A stretch of 64,000 bases of DNA, from positions 310,001 to 374,000 of the forward strand of contig PQAM01000008.1 of the NCBI GenBank assembly GCA_003104975.1. Reading direction: 5' to 3'. This document shows, in pieces, positions 48,504 through 56,025 of this stretch. The notes beneath the pieces were generated by a model, which was not told where the DNA came from, did no database searches, and saw only the letters and a list, made by a program, of their open reading frames with translations. The DNA is from Candidatus Methylomirabilota bacterium (GTDB lineage: Bacteria > Methylomirabilota > Methylomirabilia > Methylomirabilales > Methylomirabilaceae). The stretch's first letter is position 1; each line of letters opens with the position of its first letter. The translations under genes were made by a program, and so were the position numbers.

Positions 48504-49748
48504 TCACCCCTGTGCAATCCACTGGCGGTACCAGGATTGGTCGTACCCTTGAACCTCTACCTTCTCCGCGTCCTCCAGAACAACGAATGGCGATCTGGAT
48601 TCCACCATCACGGCCACTTCTTCTCGAAACGGTAAGTCCCGTGGATCGGGTACCTCTTGCGGGGCGGTGTTGGCCAGCGTGCGGAGATCAGGCCCATGAG
48701 CCAAACCGGCCGGGTGTAACGTCATGAACCCATCCGCGATGTCGGGGCGAGCACCGTATCCCTTGTGATTGAAGAGCGCCTCATCCACCCAGTTAAGATG
48801 GTGATACGGCAGGCTATGAATCCAGCGGGGGAGGAATACCTGGATCGCCGCACCCTCATCCTCGCTCACAAACACGGTAAGTTTCTTCGGATCGAGATGA
48901 ACGTGGGGCGAAGACAGCGCCACCAGTTCGTCGAGCCGCAGGATGAAGGGCCATATCTCGCCCTCCCATGCCACAACATCGAAGATCGGCGTAGCGCATG
49001 AGAGCAACGTGGGACCGGCAAGTTGTCGTTTGATAACCACCTGCGTGGCCTCAGCTCCGCTGAGCGGCGGCTGAAGTTCGGTAAGCGGCGTCGGCTCCGG
49101 CGGAATCGGTGCAGCCGGCGAAAATGGCCAGAGCTGCTGATCCCCCATCCAGTAGTCGTAGGGCCGAAACAGCCGTTTGGGAATTTCATACAGGAGGAGG
49201 GTGACCCTTCCGGTTAAGAGAAACGAGTAGGCGACACCCCGCGGCAGAAATATGAAATCACCTTCGCGAATGTTTTCGAGGAGCCCGAACTCGGTCATAA
49301 GACTGAGGGGATGTTGAGACCGATGAAGAAAATAGAGCTCATAGCAATCGGCATGACGAGTAGCCGGTTGCCACTTCCCGACGTCGCCAAAATCCCCATT
49401 GCAGACCCAAATGGTCGCATCGTGACTCGCGAGGATGGGGACCAGGGAGTTGGACGCAGTGTGCTCTGTCAGATAGAAGGCGCGTCTCTGAAGAGGATGA
49501 CGTTCCGCAGTCGGCTGTGAGAGGTGCGCCCCGGATAAGGGATGGCGGGAGACAATCGTCTGGCTTTCAATGATGGGGGTTGGAGGATGCTCCAGCAGCA
49601 GTTCCGTACCGAATTCAAGCTTATAGCTCGAAAGGCCCCTCGGAGGGCGGCCGCTCCCGTGCCAGTCCTTGAGCCGCGTCTGATAGTCAACTCGAACCCT
49701 CCGTTCGGTTCGCGTGAGGTTCACCATCTTTGGTGCGTACCCCATCAT
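48504..49748 (-). CDS. Homogentisate 1,2-dioxygenase-like cupin protein
   Basis: The 414-residue protein is a distant relative of homogentisate 1,2-dioxygenase, an Fe(II) cupin that opens an aromatic ring. The three iron ligands are all in place: H317 in YHHLNWVDE, E323 six residues later, and H351 in GLAHGPD, with the same spacing as in the known enzyme. The N-terminal half is a beta-rich domain with GDFIFLPRGVAY. GGAG precedes the ATG at 49748. It is the last gene of a five-gene minus-strand operon with HPPD-like, FAH-like, PRTase-like and diiron-protein genes. The substrate is probably not plain homogentisate, since the protein is divergent. Confidence 0.75.
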   Translation of the reverse strand: MMGYAPKMVNLTRTERRVRVDYQTRLKDWHGSGRPPRGLSSYKLEFGTELLLEHPPTPIIESQTIVSRHPLSGAHLSQPTAERHPLQRRAFYLTEHTASNSLVPILASHDATIWVCNGDFGDVGKWQPATRHADCYELYFLHRSQHPLSLMTEFGLLENIREGDFIFLPRGVAYSFLLTGRVTLLLYEIPKRLFRPYDYWMGDQQLWPFSPAAPIPPEPTPLTELQPPLSGAEATQVVIKRQLAGPTLLSCATPIFDVVAWEGEIWPFILRLDELVALSSPHVHLDPKKLTVFVSEDEGAAIQVFLPRWIHSLPYHHLNWVDEALFNHKGYGARPDIADGFMTLHPAGLAHGPDLRTLANTAPQEVPDPRDLPFREEVAVMVESRSPFVVLEDAEKVEVQGYDQSWYRQWIAQG

Positions 49749-49790
49749 CTCTTCGCTCCAGTCTGAGGGAGCCGTGCTTCCCGGCTCCTT

Positions 49791-50474
49791 TTATGCTTCG
49801 AACGGATCCCAGTCAGGCGGAATACTGTCGAAGTCGAGGATCCAGATCGGTGTACCGGCCTCTTGCAACTCCTCCAGGCACCGATAGAGCGCCTGGACCG
49901 TGGCATGGTGGAAGTGAGTGGGATCACGTTCAAACAGGTCGAGGCGCTGATTGAGCTCGAGGAAGGGACCTGCCGCCGGGTTTGGCGAGCGGAAGAGCGA
50001 GCCGGTGAACATCTGGAGCAGCCGGCTGCGATCATCATACAGGATGGGGGTGGTGTAGCGGACCCCCAACTGCTCGGTGATCCGACGATACACTTCGATC
50101 GGACCCCCCTCGATACGGAGCGCCACGTGCTGAATTCCTTCCCCACAGCACGTGATGATGTGCGAGACCTGCGACTCACCCATCCGGTCGATCCCCTCCA
50201 CCGGCGCAATATAGCCGGCTCCAGACATCTTGCCGAGCTGGATGGCGACGGTCTTCATGCTGGAAGGGGCGTCAGGATCGGCGACATCGCGGCTTTTATA
50301 GGTGACATGGCCTCCCTGGATGGCGCGCATGAACAGATAGGCGGTCTCTCTGAGGCTCTGCGTGGCAAGTGCTGCATGATCAAGCTTCAACGTGAAGGTG
50401 TCCCATAGCTCTGCCAGGAGCAGATCCCGTTCCGCCTCGCTCAGACCGCCCGGTCCGCGCTGCGCTTTATCCAT
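49791..50474 (-). CDS. HPPD-like vicinal oxygen chelate protein, single module
   Basis: This 227-residue protein corresponds to the catalytic C-terminal module of 4-hydroxyphenylpyruvate dioxygenase; the N-terminal module (about 150 residues) is absent. The metal ligands are H33 (KLDHAAL), H116 (GIQHVALR) and E173 (PFLELNQR), and LLQMFTGSL matches the family. An Fe(II) oxygenase acting on an alpha-keto-acid-type or aromatic substrate is expected. I chose the ATG at 50474 (the previous codons are Arg-rich and unconvincing). It overlaps the FAH gene by eight bases and lies 42 bases before the homogentisate-dioxygenase-like gene. Confidence 0.75.
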   Translation of the reverse strand: MDKAQRGPGGLSEAERDLLLAELWDTFTLKLDHAALATQSLRETAYLFMRAIQGGHVTYKSRDVADPDAPSSMKTVAIQLGKMSGAGYIAPVEGIDRMGESQVSHIITCCGEGIQHVALRIEGGPIEVYRRITEQLGVRYTTPILYDDRSRLLQMFTGSLFRSPNPAAGPFLELNQRLDLFERDPTHFHHATVQALYRCLEELQEAGTPIWILDFDSIPPDWDPFEA

Positions 50475-51237
50475 GCCCCTCGCTCCTTCTGACAAAGCTG
50501 GTTGCAAGCGTTCCAATTCCCTCGACCTCCATCTCAACGGTATCTATCGTCTTTCCGTCCAACAGCCATGGATACTTCCCGGATGTTTCGGCGATGGAGC
50601 CGCCGGCAAACGTCCCGGACCCGATGAGCGTTCCGGCGTCGAGAATCAAAGGCTGTTGAGACAGATAGGCGATGATTGTTGGGAATGTCCACAAGGTCGA
50701 GTCGGTGTACGCCTGGGCTTCCAGACGAACCTCGCCGTTCACCCGCAGGACGATCTTGGGGTTTCGCGTCGCGAATTCCGCATACCGCACAAAGCGCGGC
50801 CCCAGCACCTTCCCGAGGATAGATTTGCTTCGTGCGGGGCCAAGCCCGAGTTGAACGTCCTCGCCTTGAAGGCATCGGCAGGACAGATCATTGAGGATCG
50901 TTACGCGACCATGTTTCCGCAGAAACGCCTCGGCCTCTTCCTCGGTCCATCCTTCCTGTGTGGCCTGATCGAGCAGGAGCGCGACTTCGAACTCGTAGTC
51001 CGCTTTCCGGATCGAGCGGGGGATGTTTACCGTCTCGCCGGCATGATGGATCTCGTGCCGGCCGAGGGCGAGCGCATAGTATGCCCACCTTACCCTGCGA
51101 AGATCGAGACTGTTTTGAATCTCCTCGTCGCTGCGTCCCGAACTCCTGCCCATGCCGATGATGTGTCTGGCATCCGAGACGCCGTCCAGGAATCGGACCG
51201 GATAGGTGAGGGCGTCTTTAATCGAGGTAACGGTCAT
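50467..51237 (-). CDS. Fumarylacetoacetate-hydrolase family protein
   Basis: The 256 residues have the FAH fold: acidic metal ligands in DYEFEVALLLD (E82, E84) and ILNDLS (D117), then SKSILGKVLGP, and the SGT motif in IGSGTFAGG. FAH-family enzymes hydrolyse or decarboxylate beta-keto compounds produced by ring cleavage; exact substrates differ. Here it lies between the PRTase-like gene (six-base gap) and the HPPD-like gene (overlap), all on one operon, so a ring-opening pathway product is the likely substrate. Confidence 0.8.
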   Translation of the reverse strand: MTVTSIKDALTYPVRFLDGVSDARHIIGMGRSSGRSDEEIQNSLDLRRVRWAYYALALGRHEIHHAGETVNIPRSIRKADYEFEVALLLDQATQEGWTEEEAEAFLRKHGRVTILNDLSCRCLQGEDVQLGLGPARSKSILGKVLGPRFVRYAEFATRNPKIVLRVNGEVRLEAQAYTDSTLWTFPTIIAYLSQQPLILDAGTLIGSGTFAGGSIAETSGKYPWLLDGKTIDTVEMEVEGIGTLATSFVRRSEGHG

Positions 51238-51243
51238 ATCCCT

Positions 51244-51942
51244 TCACCTTCTGAGGCGAGCGATGATCTCGGCGTTCGCCTCCTGCCAGGGTCGTAGTGT
51301 TGGTGCGCCTGCCGGACAGGCATCCGGATCATGATGGGTGACGGCGACGTGGAATGTAGTGTAGAGGTTGTCGGGAAACCTCCGCCGAAGCGCCTCGTTG
51401 AGGGGTGACGTCCCGAGAGCAATGGCGGCCGTACCGATGACGTGCCCGCCGCGCTTGACGGCTGCGTCCGGGAGTCGAAATCCGATACACCGACCGCCGG
51501 TCAGGCTGGTCAGATTGAACGTCAACACCGAAGAGCCGGTCGGAAGGTCCCCCTCGACGGCCTCGCCGAACCGACCGCTGGGCCTGGTCTCGAGATAGAC
51601 CGGTATGGCATCGACGACTTTCGAAAGCTGCTCGACGAAGCGCCGGGCCGGATCAGTCCCAGGAGCGAAAATGACGTGAGGCCGGAGGCCCTTCGTCGTC
51701 ATCCAGCGCATCACATCTTCGACGAGCCATGACACATATTCCTGGAACTCCACGATCGCTTCTGTGGCAAAATAGGCCTCGAGATGCACCTGCGCCCCAT
51801 CCGAATCCGAGGGGTACGCCAGATGCTGCCCGATCAAGAACGGCTCCGCCTCCTTGATGATCCTGCGCGCCCGCTCTGCGTCGAGGGTCGGTGACACGAG
51901 CGTTACGCCTTCAGCGATCCTCATCGAATCCCCCGCGTTCAT
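51244..51942 (-). CDS. PRTase-like protein with degenerate active site
   Basis: A 232-residue protein of uncertain family. A phosphoribosyltransferase-like fold is suggested by LRPHVIFAPGTDPARRFVEQ, then VDAIPVYLET, then SSVLTFNLTSLTGGRCIGFR and HVIGTAAIALGTSP, which follow the order of a type I PRTase core. But the canonical DDxxTTGG PRPP loop reads NLTSLTGG with the acidic pair lost, so it may not use PRPP. Its ATG overlaps the diiron gene stop by one base. The operon gives no canonical role for it, which makes it the most obscure member. Confidence 0.45.
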   Translation of the reverse strand: MNAGDSMRIAEGVTLVSPTLDAERARRIIKEAEPFLIGQHLAYPSDSDGAQVHLEAYFATEAIVEFQEYVSWLVEDVMRWMTTKGLRPHVIFAPGTDPARRFVEQLSKVVDAIPVYLETRPSGRFGEAVEGDLPTGSSVLTFNLTSLTGGRCIGFRLPDAAVKRGGHVIGTAAIALGTSPLNEALRRRFPDNLYTTFHVAVTHHDPDACPAGAPTLRPWQEANAEIIARLRR

Positions 51943-52751
51943 TACGCGAGCACTTGTCTGGCCGAGTTGAGCCCTTCCCAGAAAATGTATAAGGCATCAA
52001 GTGCTCTCCGCCCACCCTCTATGAACCTCTCTTGATCGAACGTGGGGTGAGAAAAGGTGTCCAGAAGCTCGCCGTACACGTTCTCTCCGTGCCCCGTTTC
52101 AAGCTCGAAGTGATGCTGGAAAAAGCCGAGCGGAATCGGCTCCAGACCATACGGCAGGCGCTGATGTTCATTGAAACCCCTCAGTCCGATGATCAGTTGT
52201 TTCCAGAAATTTGTGGACTCCGTCTCGTCGCCTTTGCCGATTCCCCACGCCGCCCAGGTCTCGATGCCGTAACTGGCGCCCGTGGCAAGCCGCCAATCGA
52301 GACTTCCATAGGCCTTCTCAAGCTCAATCAGAAAGCGCCGTGTCGGCGGGGTGGCGGTTCGCCAGTTGCCCAGCCGCTCCGGATCCAGTTTGAGCGGCGC
52401 GCATGTCTCGCGCAACCATTCAATATGGGCCCACTCCGTTCTGAATATCTGGTTCTCCGGGGTCTTATCCGATCCAAGCCTCACGCCGCATTCGTTGACC
52501 AGGATGTGGCGCGCCAGCTTCTCGCTTTCAAGGTTCGTCGCACGGGCGACTCGCTTGGCCTGTATCGGGACAAAATGCTTGGAAAAGACGGCGAACTGTT
52601 CAAGGAAATGGATGACTTGAGCAGGGTTGACTTCGCCGCGACTGAACCAGATGCAGAACCGGTTGTTCCTGATGACTTGATGCCGATGGATCTTCAGTGC
52701 GATCTTCTTCCAAAAGGCATCGAATTGTTTCTGTCGGGCATCGCTCTGCAT
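51942..52751 (-). CDS. Heme-oxygenase-like diiron protein (TenA/CADD-like)
   Basis: A 269-residue all-helical protein of the heme-oxygenase-like diiron oxidase/PqqC-like group. Candidate metal ligands are E87 (LVNECGV), H109 (WAHIEW), E164 (YGIETWAAW) and the H214-x3-E218-x2-H221 cluster (HHFELETGH), the same spacing as in CADD-type proteins. Such enzymes cleave or oxidise amino-acid-like or fatty substrates with two irons. GGAG precedes the ATG at 52751. It is the first gene of the five-gene operon. The non-aromatic chemistry expected of this fold contrasts with the ring-cleavage genes downstream, so a hybrid pathway is suggested. Confidence 0.7.
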   Translation of the reverse strand: MQSDARQKQFDAFWKKIALKIHRHQVIRNNRFCIWFSRGEVNPAQVIHFLEQFAVFSKHFVPIQAKRVARATNLESEKLARHILVNECGVRLGSDKTPENQIFRTEWAHIEWLRETCAPLKLDPERLGNWRTATPPTRRFLIELEKAYGSLDWRLATGASYGIETWAAWGIGKGDETESTNFWKQLIIGLRGFNEHQRLPYGLEPIPLGFFQHHFELETGHGENVYGELLDTFSHPTFDQERFIEGGRRALDALYIFWEGLNSARQVLA

Positions 52752-52957
52752 GGCGCTTTCTCCGATATGAGGAGGCCACGTAGCGTCATCGGTGGACCGG
52801 TAAGGATCACGCGAGAGGTATAAGCCCTCGCCTGTGCAGCTACTTGTAATCTAATCTGATCCTGAGCATACGTCAAGGAACGCGATCGAGCAGATCGCTA
52901 CGCCTCCTCGCATGGAGAATCGATGCGTGACAGATCCGACCGTGTACCCTTTGCAGC

Positions 52958-53515
52958 TTACCTGTTGCGGCCCAAAAAGACCACCGTCCAGTAGTCGGTA
53001 TAACGGGAGCCCTCGCTGATATGAACAAGACCGACGCCGACTTCATCGACCCTGCTATCGAGGATGTTGCGCCTATGTCCCTCGCTTGCCATCCAACTAT
53101 CGAACTGCTCTCTGGCGGTCGCGTGGGTCCCGATATTCTCGGCGATCCAACGCCAAGGGGGCGCATACGCTTCTCCGGCCTCTTGAACCCGGTCGCCAGG
53201 ATTCTGACCATCCGGGTTGATATGGTCGAAGAAATCCCGACAGGCCATATCCTTGCTGTGTTCGCTGGCCACGAGTGAAAGCATGCCATCGCGGGTCAAG
53301 GGGGCAAGCCCGGCGTCGGCTCTTGCGTCATTGATCAATGTGACCATCGCATCCTGTTCCCCTCCCTGGGGGATCGACCATTCTCTGCCGTCGGGACAGT
53401 GTCCTGTATGACAGCCACCCAAGCCAAACGATAGGAGGACGACAATAGAGACAAGTACGGTCCGCTTTGCAAGCCTTTGCCTCGTCACGGTGTGCTTGAT
53501 ATCGGTGTACGGCAT
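52958..53515 (-). CDS. CAP-domain (SCP/PR1-like) lipoprotein
   Basis: The 185-residue product starts with a signal peptide and a lipobox-like GLGGC, followed by a CAP domain: VTLINDARADAGLAPLTRDG, ASEHSKDMACRDFFDHINPD, the IAENIGT segment, WMASEGHRRNILDSRVDEVG and the C-terminal YWTVVFLGR. The two His-containing motifs (SEHSKDM and SEGHRRNIL) are the family's putative metal site. GGAGGGAGG precedes the ATG at 53515. Bacterial CAP proteins are secreted and of uncertain role. It is 20 bases downstream of the IPT/TIG-like gene on the same strand. Confidence 0.85.
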   Translation of the reverse strand: MPYTDIKHTVTRQRLAKRTVLVSIVVLLSFGLGGCHTGHCPDGREWSIPQGGEQDAMVTLINDARADAGLAPLTRDGMLSLVASEHSKDMACRDFFDHINPDGQNPGDRVQEAGEAYAPPWRWIAENIGTHATAREQFDSWMASEGHRRNILDSRVDEVGVGLVHISEGSRYTDYWTVVFLGRNR

Positions 53516-53535
53516 ATCCTCCCTCCGTAAATGTG

Positions 53536-54630
53536 CTACGGAAATCGTACGTGCACTGGGTTGGACCATGCTTCTGAGGGGCCGCTCATAATCACGAAGA
53601 AGTCGCCGGACGGGGAGGGTCCGGAATGTCGGACGCGAATCCGGGTATCCGACCATGTTGTGACGGGCAGAGGAGACGAGATCCCGTAGAGCGGAGCCTG
53701 AGGGTCGTCCTTATGTCTGATGTTCCATTCCAAATTGTCCAGGTCCTGCTGCCTCATCAGATGCACCTTTCGTGGCCCTTGCATGGTGCCGAAGTTGAGC
53801 CCCAGGATATCCATCTCTTCAGCCCCCATACCGACGTGTTTCATGACGAAGACGAGGCGACATGGTGCCGCAACGACGTTACGAAACTGACTCCTCGACT
53901 CCCATTCCGCCGGCTCAGTCGACCGAAGGACGATACGTTGCCCGAAACCCGACCGTCCTCCGCTCTTGGTTGGAATCAACAGGAACTCCCCGGCGGCCAG
54001 TCCATCCGTAGGGAGCCTCACGCGCATGTGCTGCCTCGCGAGCTCTCCCGGCAGCGGTTGAAGCACCCACTGCTTCTGGATGTCCGGGTTCTGTTGTTTG
54101 ACATCGTCGCTCGGAACCAGGATCACCTCATCGTTGCTCGGATCCGGATTAGGGAAATCGCCATACAGATCGACAAACTGCCCCGGAGAGACCAGTTCGG
54201 GATGAACCCGAACAATCAGACCTCTGCCTTGCACCGCGCCTTTGGCAGGTGGACCCGATAGACCCTGCACCGTGAGTGGTACCTCATTAGACTCACGATG
54301 TCTACCCCATATCGCGAGACGATATTCCCCGGGGTCGCACCCCGTCACAAGGGTCACGATGCGATCCTCACGCCAGTCGACAATAGGGACCGGACAGCCA
54401 GGACTCGCGGGATCAAAATTCCCTGTGGGTCCGCCCACGACAGGGGCAAGAGAGACTCTCCTGGAACTGGACGGTCCGAGTGCCGTACCGAACGAGGCGC
54501 CATAGATTACCACAAGTTGTCCGGCCCTGACGTTCGCCGGCCCGGCAGAGTCGATCCTCGCGGCCCACGCGACGGTCGTTGCCAGAAGCAGCGTCATCGA
54601 CACGAATGTTCCTGCTAAGACTCCCTTCAT
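53536..54630 (-). CDS. Secreted IPT/TIG-like protein
   Basis: A 364-residue exported protein with a signal peptide ending AWAAR. The body reads as immunoglobulin-like IPT/TIG segments: VRAGQLVVIYGASFGTALGP, VSPGQFVDLYGDFPNPDPSN, and MDILGLNFGTMQGPRKVHLM followed by TWSDTRIRVRHSG, the G-x-x-F-G and W-x-D-x-x-I patterns of TIG domains. It likely sits on the surface or in the periplasm as a binding or scaffold protein. The ATG at 54630 has GGAGGTGGAGAG upstream. It forms a pair with the CAP gene. Confidence 0.65.
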   Translation of the reverse strand: MKGVLAGTFVSMTLLLATTVAWAARIDSAGPANVRAGQLVVIYGASFGTALGPSSSRRVSLAPVVGGPTGNFDPASPGCPVPIVDWREDRIVTLVTGCDPGEYRLAIWGRHRESNEVPLTVQGLSGPPAKGAVQGRGLIVRVHPELVSPGQFVDLYGDFPNPDPSNDEVILVPSDDVKQQNPDIQKQWVLQPLPGELARQHMRVRLPTDGLAAGEFLLIPTKSGGRSGFGQRIVLRSTEPAEWESRSQFRNVVAAPCRLVFVMKHVGMGAEEMDILGLNFGTMQGPRKVHLMRQQDLDNLEWNIRHKDDPQAPLYGISSPLPVTTWSDTRIRVRHSGPSPSGDFFVIMSGPSEAWSNPVHVRFP

Positions 54631-54774
54631 CTCTCCACCTCCCTGCTTCTCAGGTTCGGTCGTTGGTAATCTCGGCGTGACTGCCTCACGGCAATGCCGC
54701 GACGGGACATGCCACGTCCGGGCTACGGTGGCTCATGGGATGACGTATGCAGGTGATATCTCATTGAAGTCGTT

Positions 54775-55206
54775 TTAGGGTGTGAGTCGTGTGAACCCGT
54801 ATTGCGTGAAGTGCTCATCGAAGCTGAAGGCCCATCGGCTGCGACGACGCTCCATCACTACAAATGACGTGGCATCCGCGAGAGAAAAGCTCTTATCCCG
54901 ATACGTAATAATAAGTGTTCGGGCATTCGTGTAGTCGCGCTCGGTCACCCACTCTTCCGGAAAGGGCTGTGTCATCAGCCATGTGCGTGCGATGGTGTGG
55001 TGTGAGCGGATCAGGAACAGGGTATGGGCCTCGATGATTAGGACATTGGTGGTGAAAGGCTGGCATCTCTCGACCTGCATCGTGTGCCAGATACGCTTGG
55101 CTGCTTCGTGATTGTCGTCGTGGCGATTGGCCAATGCAACAAGCGCGCTGGTGTCCACGAGGACGGAGGCCCGATGGAGAGACCCCGCTTGAGGGCGGCC
55201 GGTCAT
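54775..55206 (-). CDS. PIN-domain toxin
   Basis: A 143-residue PIN protein. SVLVDTSALVALANRHD holds the first Asp, FTTNVLIIEAHTLFL the Glu, FSLADATSFVVMERR the third acidic residue and FSFDEHFTQYGF the last. This is the VapC-like RNase layout. It overlaps the XRE antitoxin gene by four bases. Confidence 0.85.
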   Translation of the reverse strand: MTGRPQAGSLHRASVLVDTSALVALANRHDDNHEAAKRIWHTMQVERCQPFTTNVLIIEAHTLFLIRSHHTIARTWLMTQPFPEEWVTERDYTNARTLIITYRDKSFSLADATSFVVMERRRSRWAFSFDEHFTQYGFTRLTP

Positions 55207-55514
55207 GGCCGCTTTCTTGAACCGGCCAGGTAGTCGTCATGATGAATCGAGAGATCCTTGGGGCCGGAGAAGATGCCTACAATTCCTGAAATGTCTATCC
55301 GATCGGCAGACAGCCACTGTCGATGGGCAGGCTTCATTTTGGGCAGAATTGGCTGCACCGACTGATTGAGAAGCCGCTCTGCGGCCGGTGATGGCTTGGA
55401 CTCGCCTCGCTCCCAGCGGCTGATAGTGCTGAAGCTTAACCCCAGTTCCTGCGCCAGCCGTTCCTGGGACCAGCCTAACTGCTTCCGAATCTGTTTGATT
55501 TCTTCCTTAGACAT
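55203..55514 (-). CDS. XRE-type antitoxin
   Basis: A 103-residue protein starting MSKEEIKQIRKQLGWSQERL then AQELGLSFSTISRWERGESK, a Cro/C1-type HTH, and a C-terminal part (YLAGSRKRP) that would contact the toxin. It precedes and overlaps the PIN gene, so the two form a TA-like operon with an HTH antitoxin rather than the usual VapB. Confidence 0.8.
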   Translation of the reverse strand: MSKEEIKQIRKQLGWSQERLAQELGLSFSTISRWERGESKPSPAAERLLNQSVQPILPKMKPAHRQWLSADRIDISGIVGIFSGPKDLSIHHDDYLAGSRKRP

Positions 55515-55631
55515 TGTTCCCTCCCGGGGCTACTATAGCAAATGCCTAAGCATACATCAAGGCTGCATAAATCCTAATAACAGAGATTGATATGGCAACC
55601 CGTTCATTTATCTGTCATTACCTCGACAGTT

Positions 55632-55736
55632 CCCCTCACCCCCGCCCTCTCCCCCAAAATGGGGGCGAGGGGTTCATCATAAAGGACTCCTCTCCCCGGG
55701 TACCCTCTGGGTTCGCAGAGGAGTGAGGTGGGGGGT
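55632..55736. repeat. CCCCTCACC / GTGAGGTGGGGG element
   Basis: CCCCTCACCCCCGCCCTCTC then CCCCAAAATGGGGGCGAGGG, a middle part, and CAGAGGAGTGAGGTGGGGGG. The termini are related to 6112-6145 and 21581-21718. Confidence 0.7.
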
Positions 55737-55785
55737 TCGAGCTTTTATGTTCATACTGGGATACTTGAGGGCGCAGAACAGTTGG

Positions 55786-55810
55786 ATTGCTTCGCTACGC
55801 TCGCAATGAC
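55786..55810. repeat. Half copy of the GTCATTGCGAG repeat (copy D)
   Basis: ATTGCTTCGCTACGCTCGCA then ATGAC equals the right end of the element at 575-672. The left end is missing, so the copy is broken. Confidence 0.7.
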
Positions 55811-56025
55811 GCATTTCGATCTCTTGGGGGAAACATCTTGTCCTCGTTTATGCTTCGCGCTAGATTATGAGTGTACGGATCGGGTCTTGATTCTTCTAGG
55901 GCGACGAGGTTGAGCGGCCGGTAGGGGAAGGACGACGTCGCTCACGCGGGAGAGAGACCCAATGCACTCATCGAGGCAGGGAGCGTCGAGGCGGCCTGCT
56001 TTTCGTATTTGCAGGAGGTAGGACG

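Larger units (their letters stand above)
55515..56025. other. Intergenic region with two repeat types
   Basis: No gene was found in these 511 bases. They contain a CCCCTCACC-type element (55632-55736) and half a GTCATTGCGAG repeat (55786-55810, 'ATTGCTTCGCTACGCTCGCA' then ATGAC). The ribosome binding site AGGAGG before the aldehyde dehydrogenase gene lies at the end. Confidence 0.6.
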
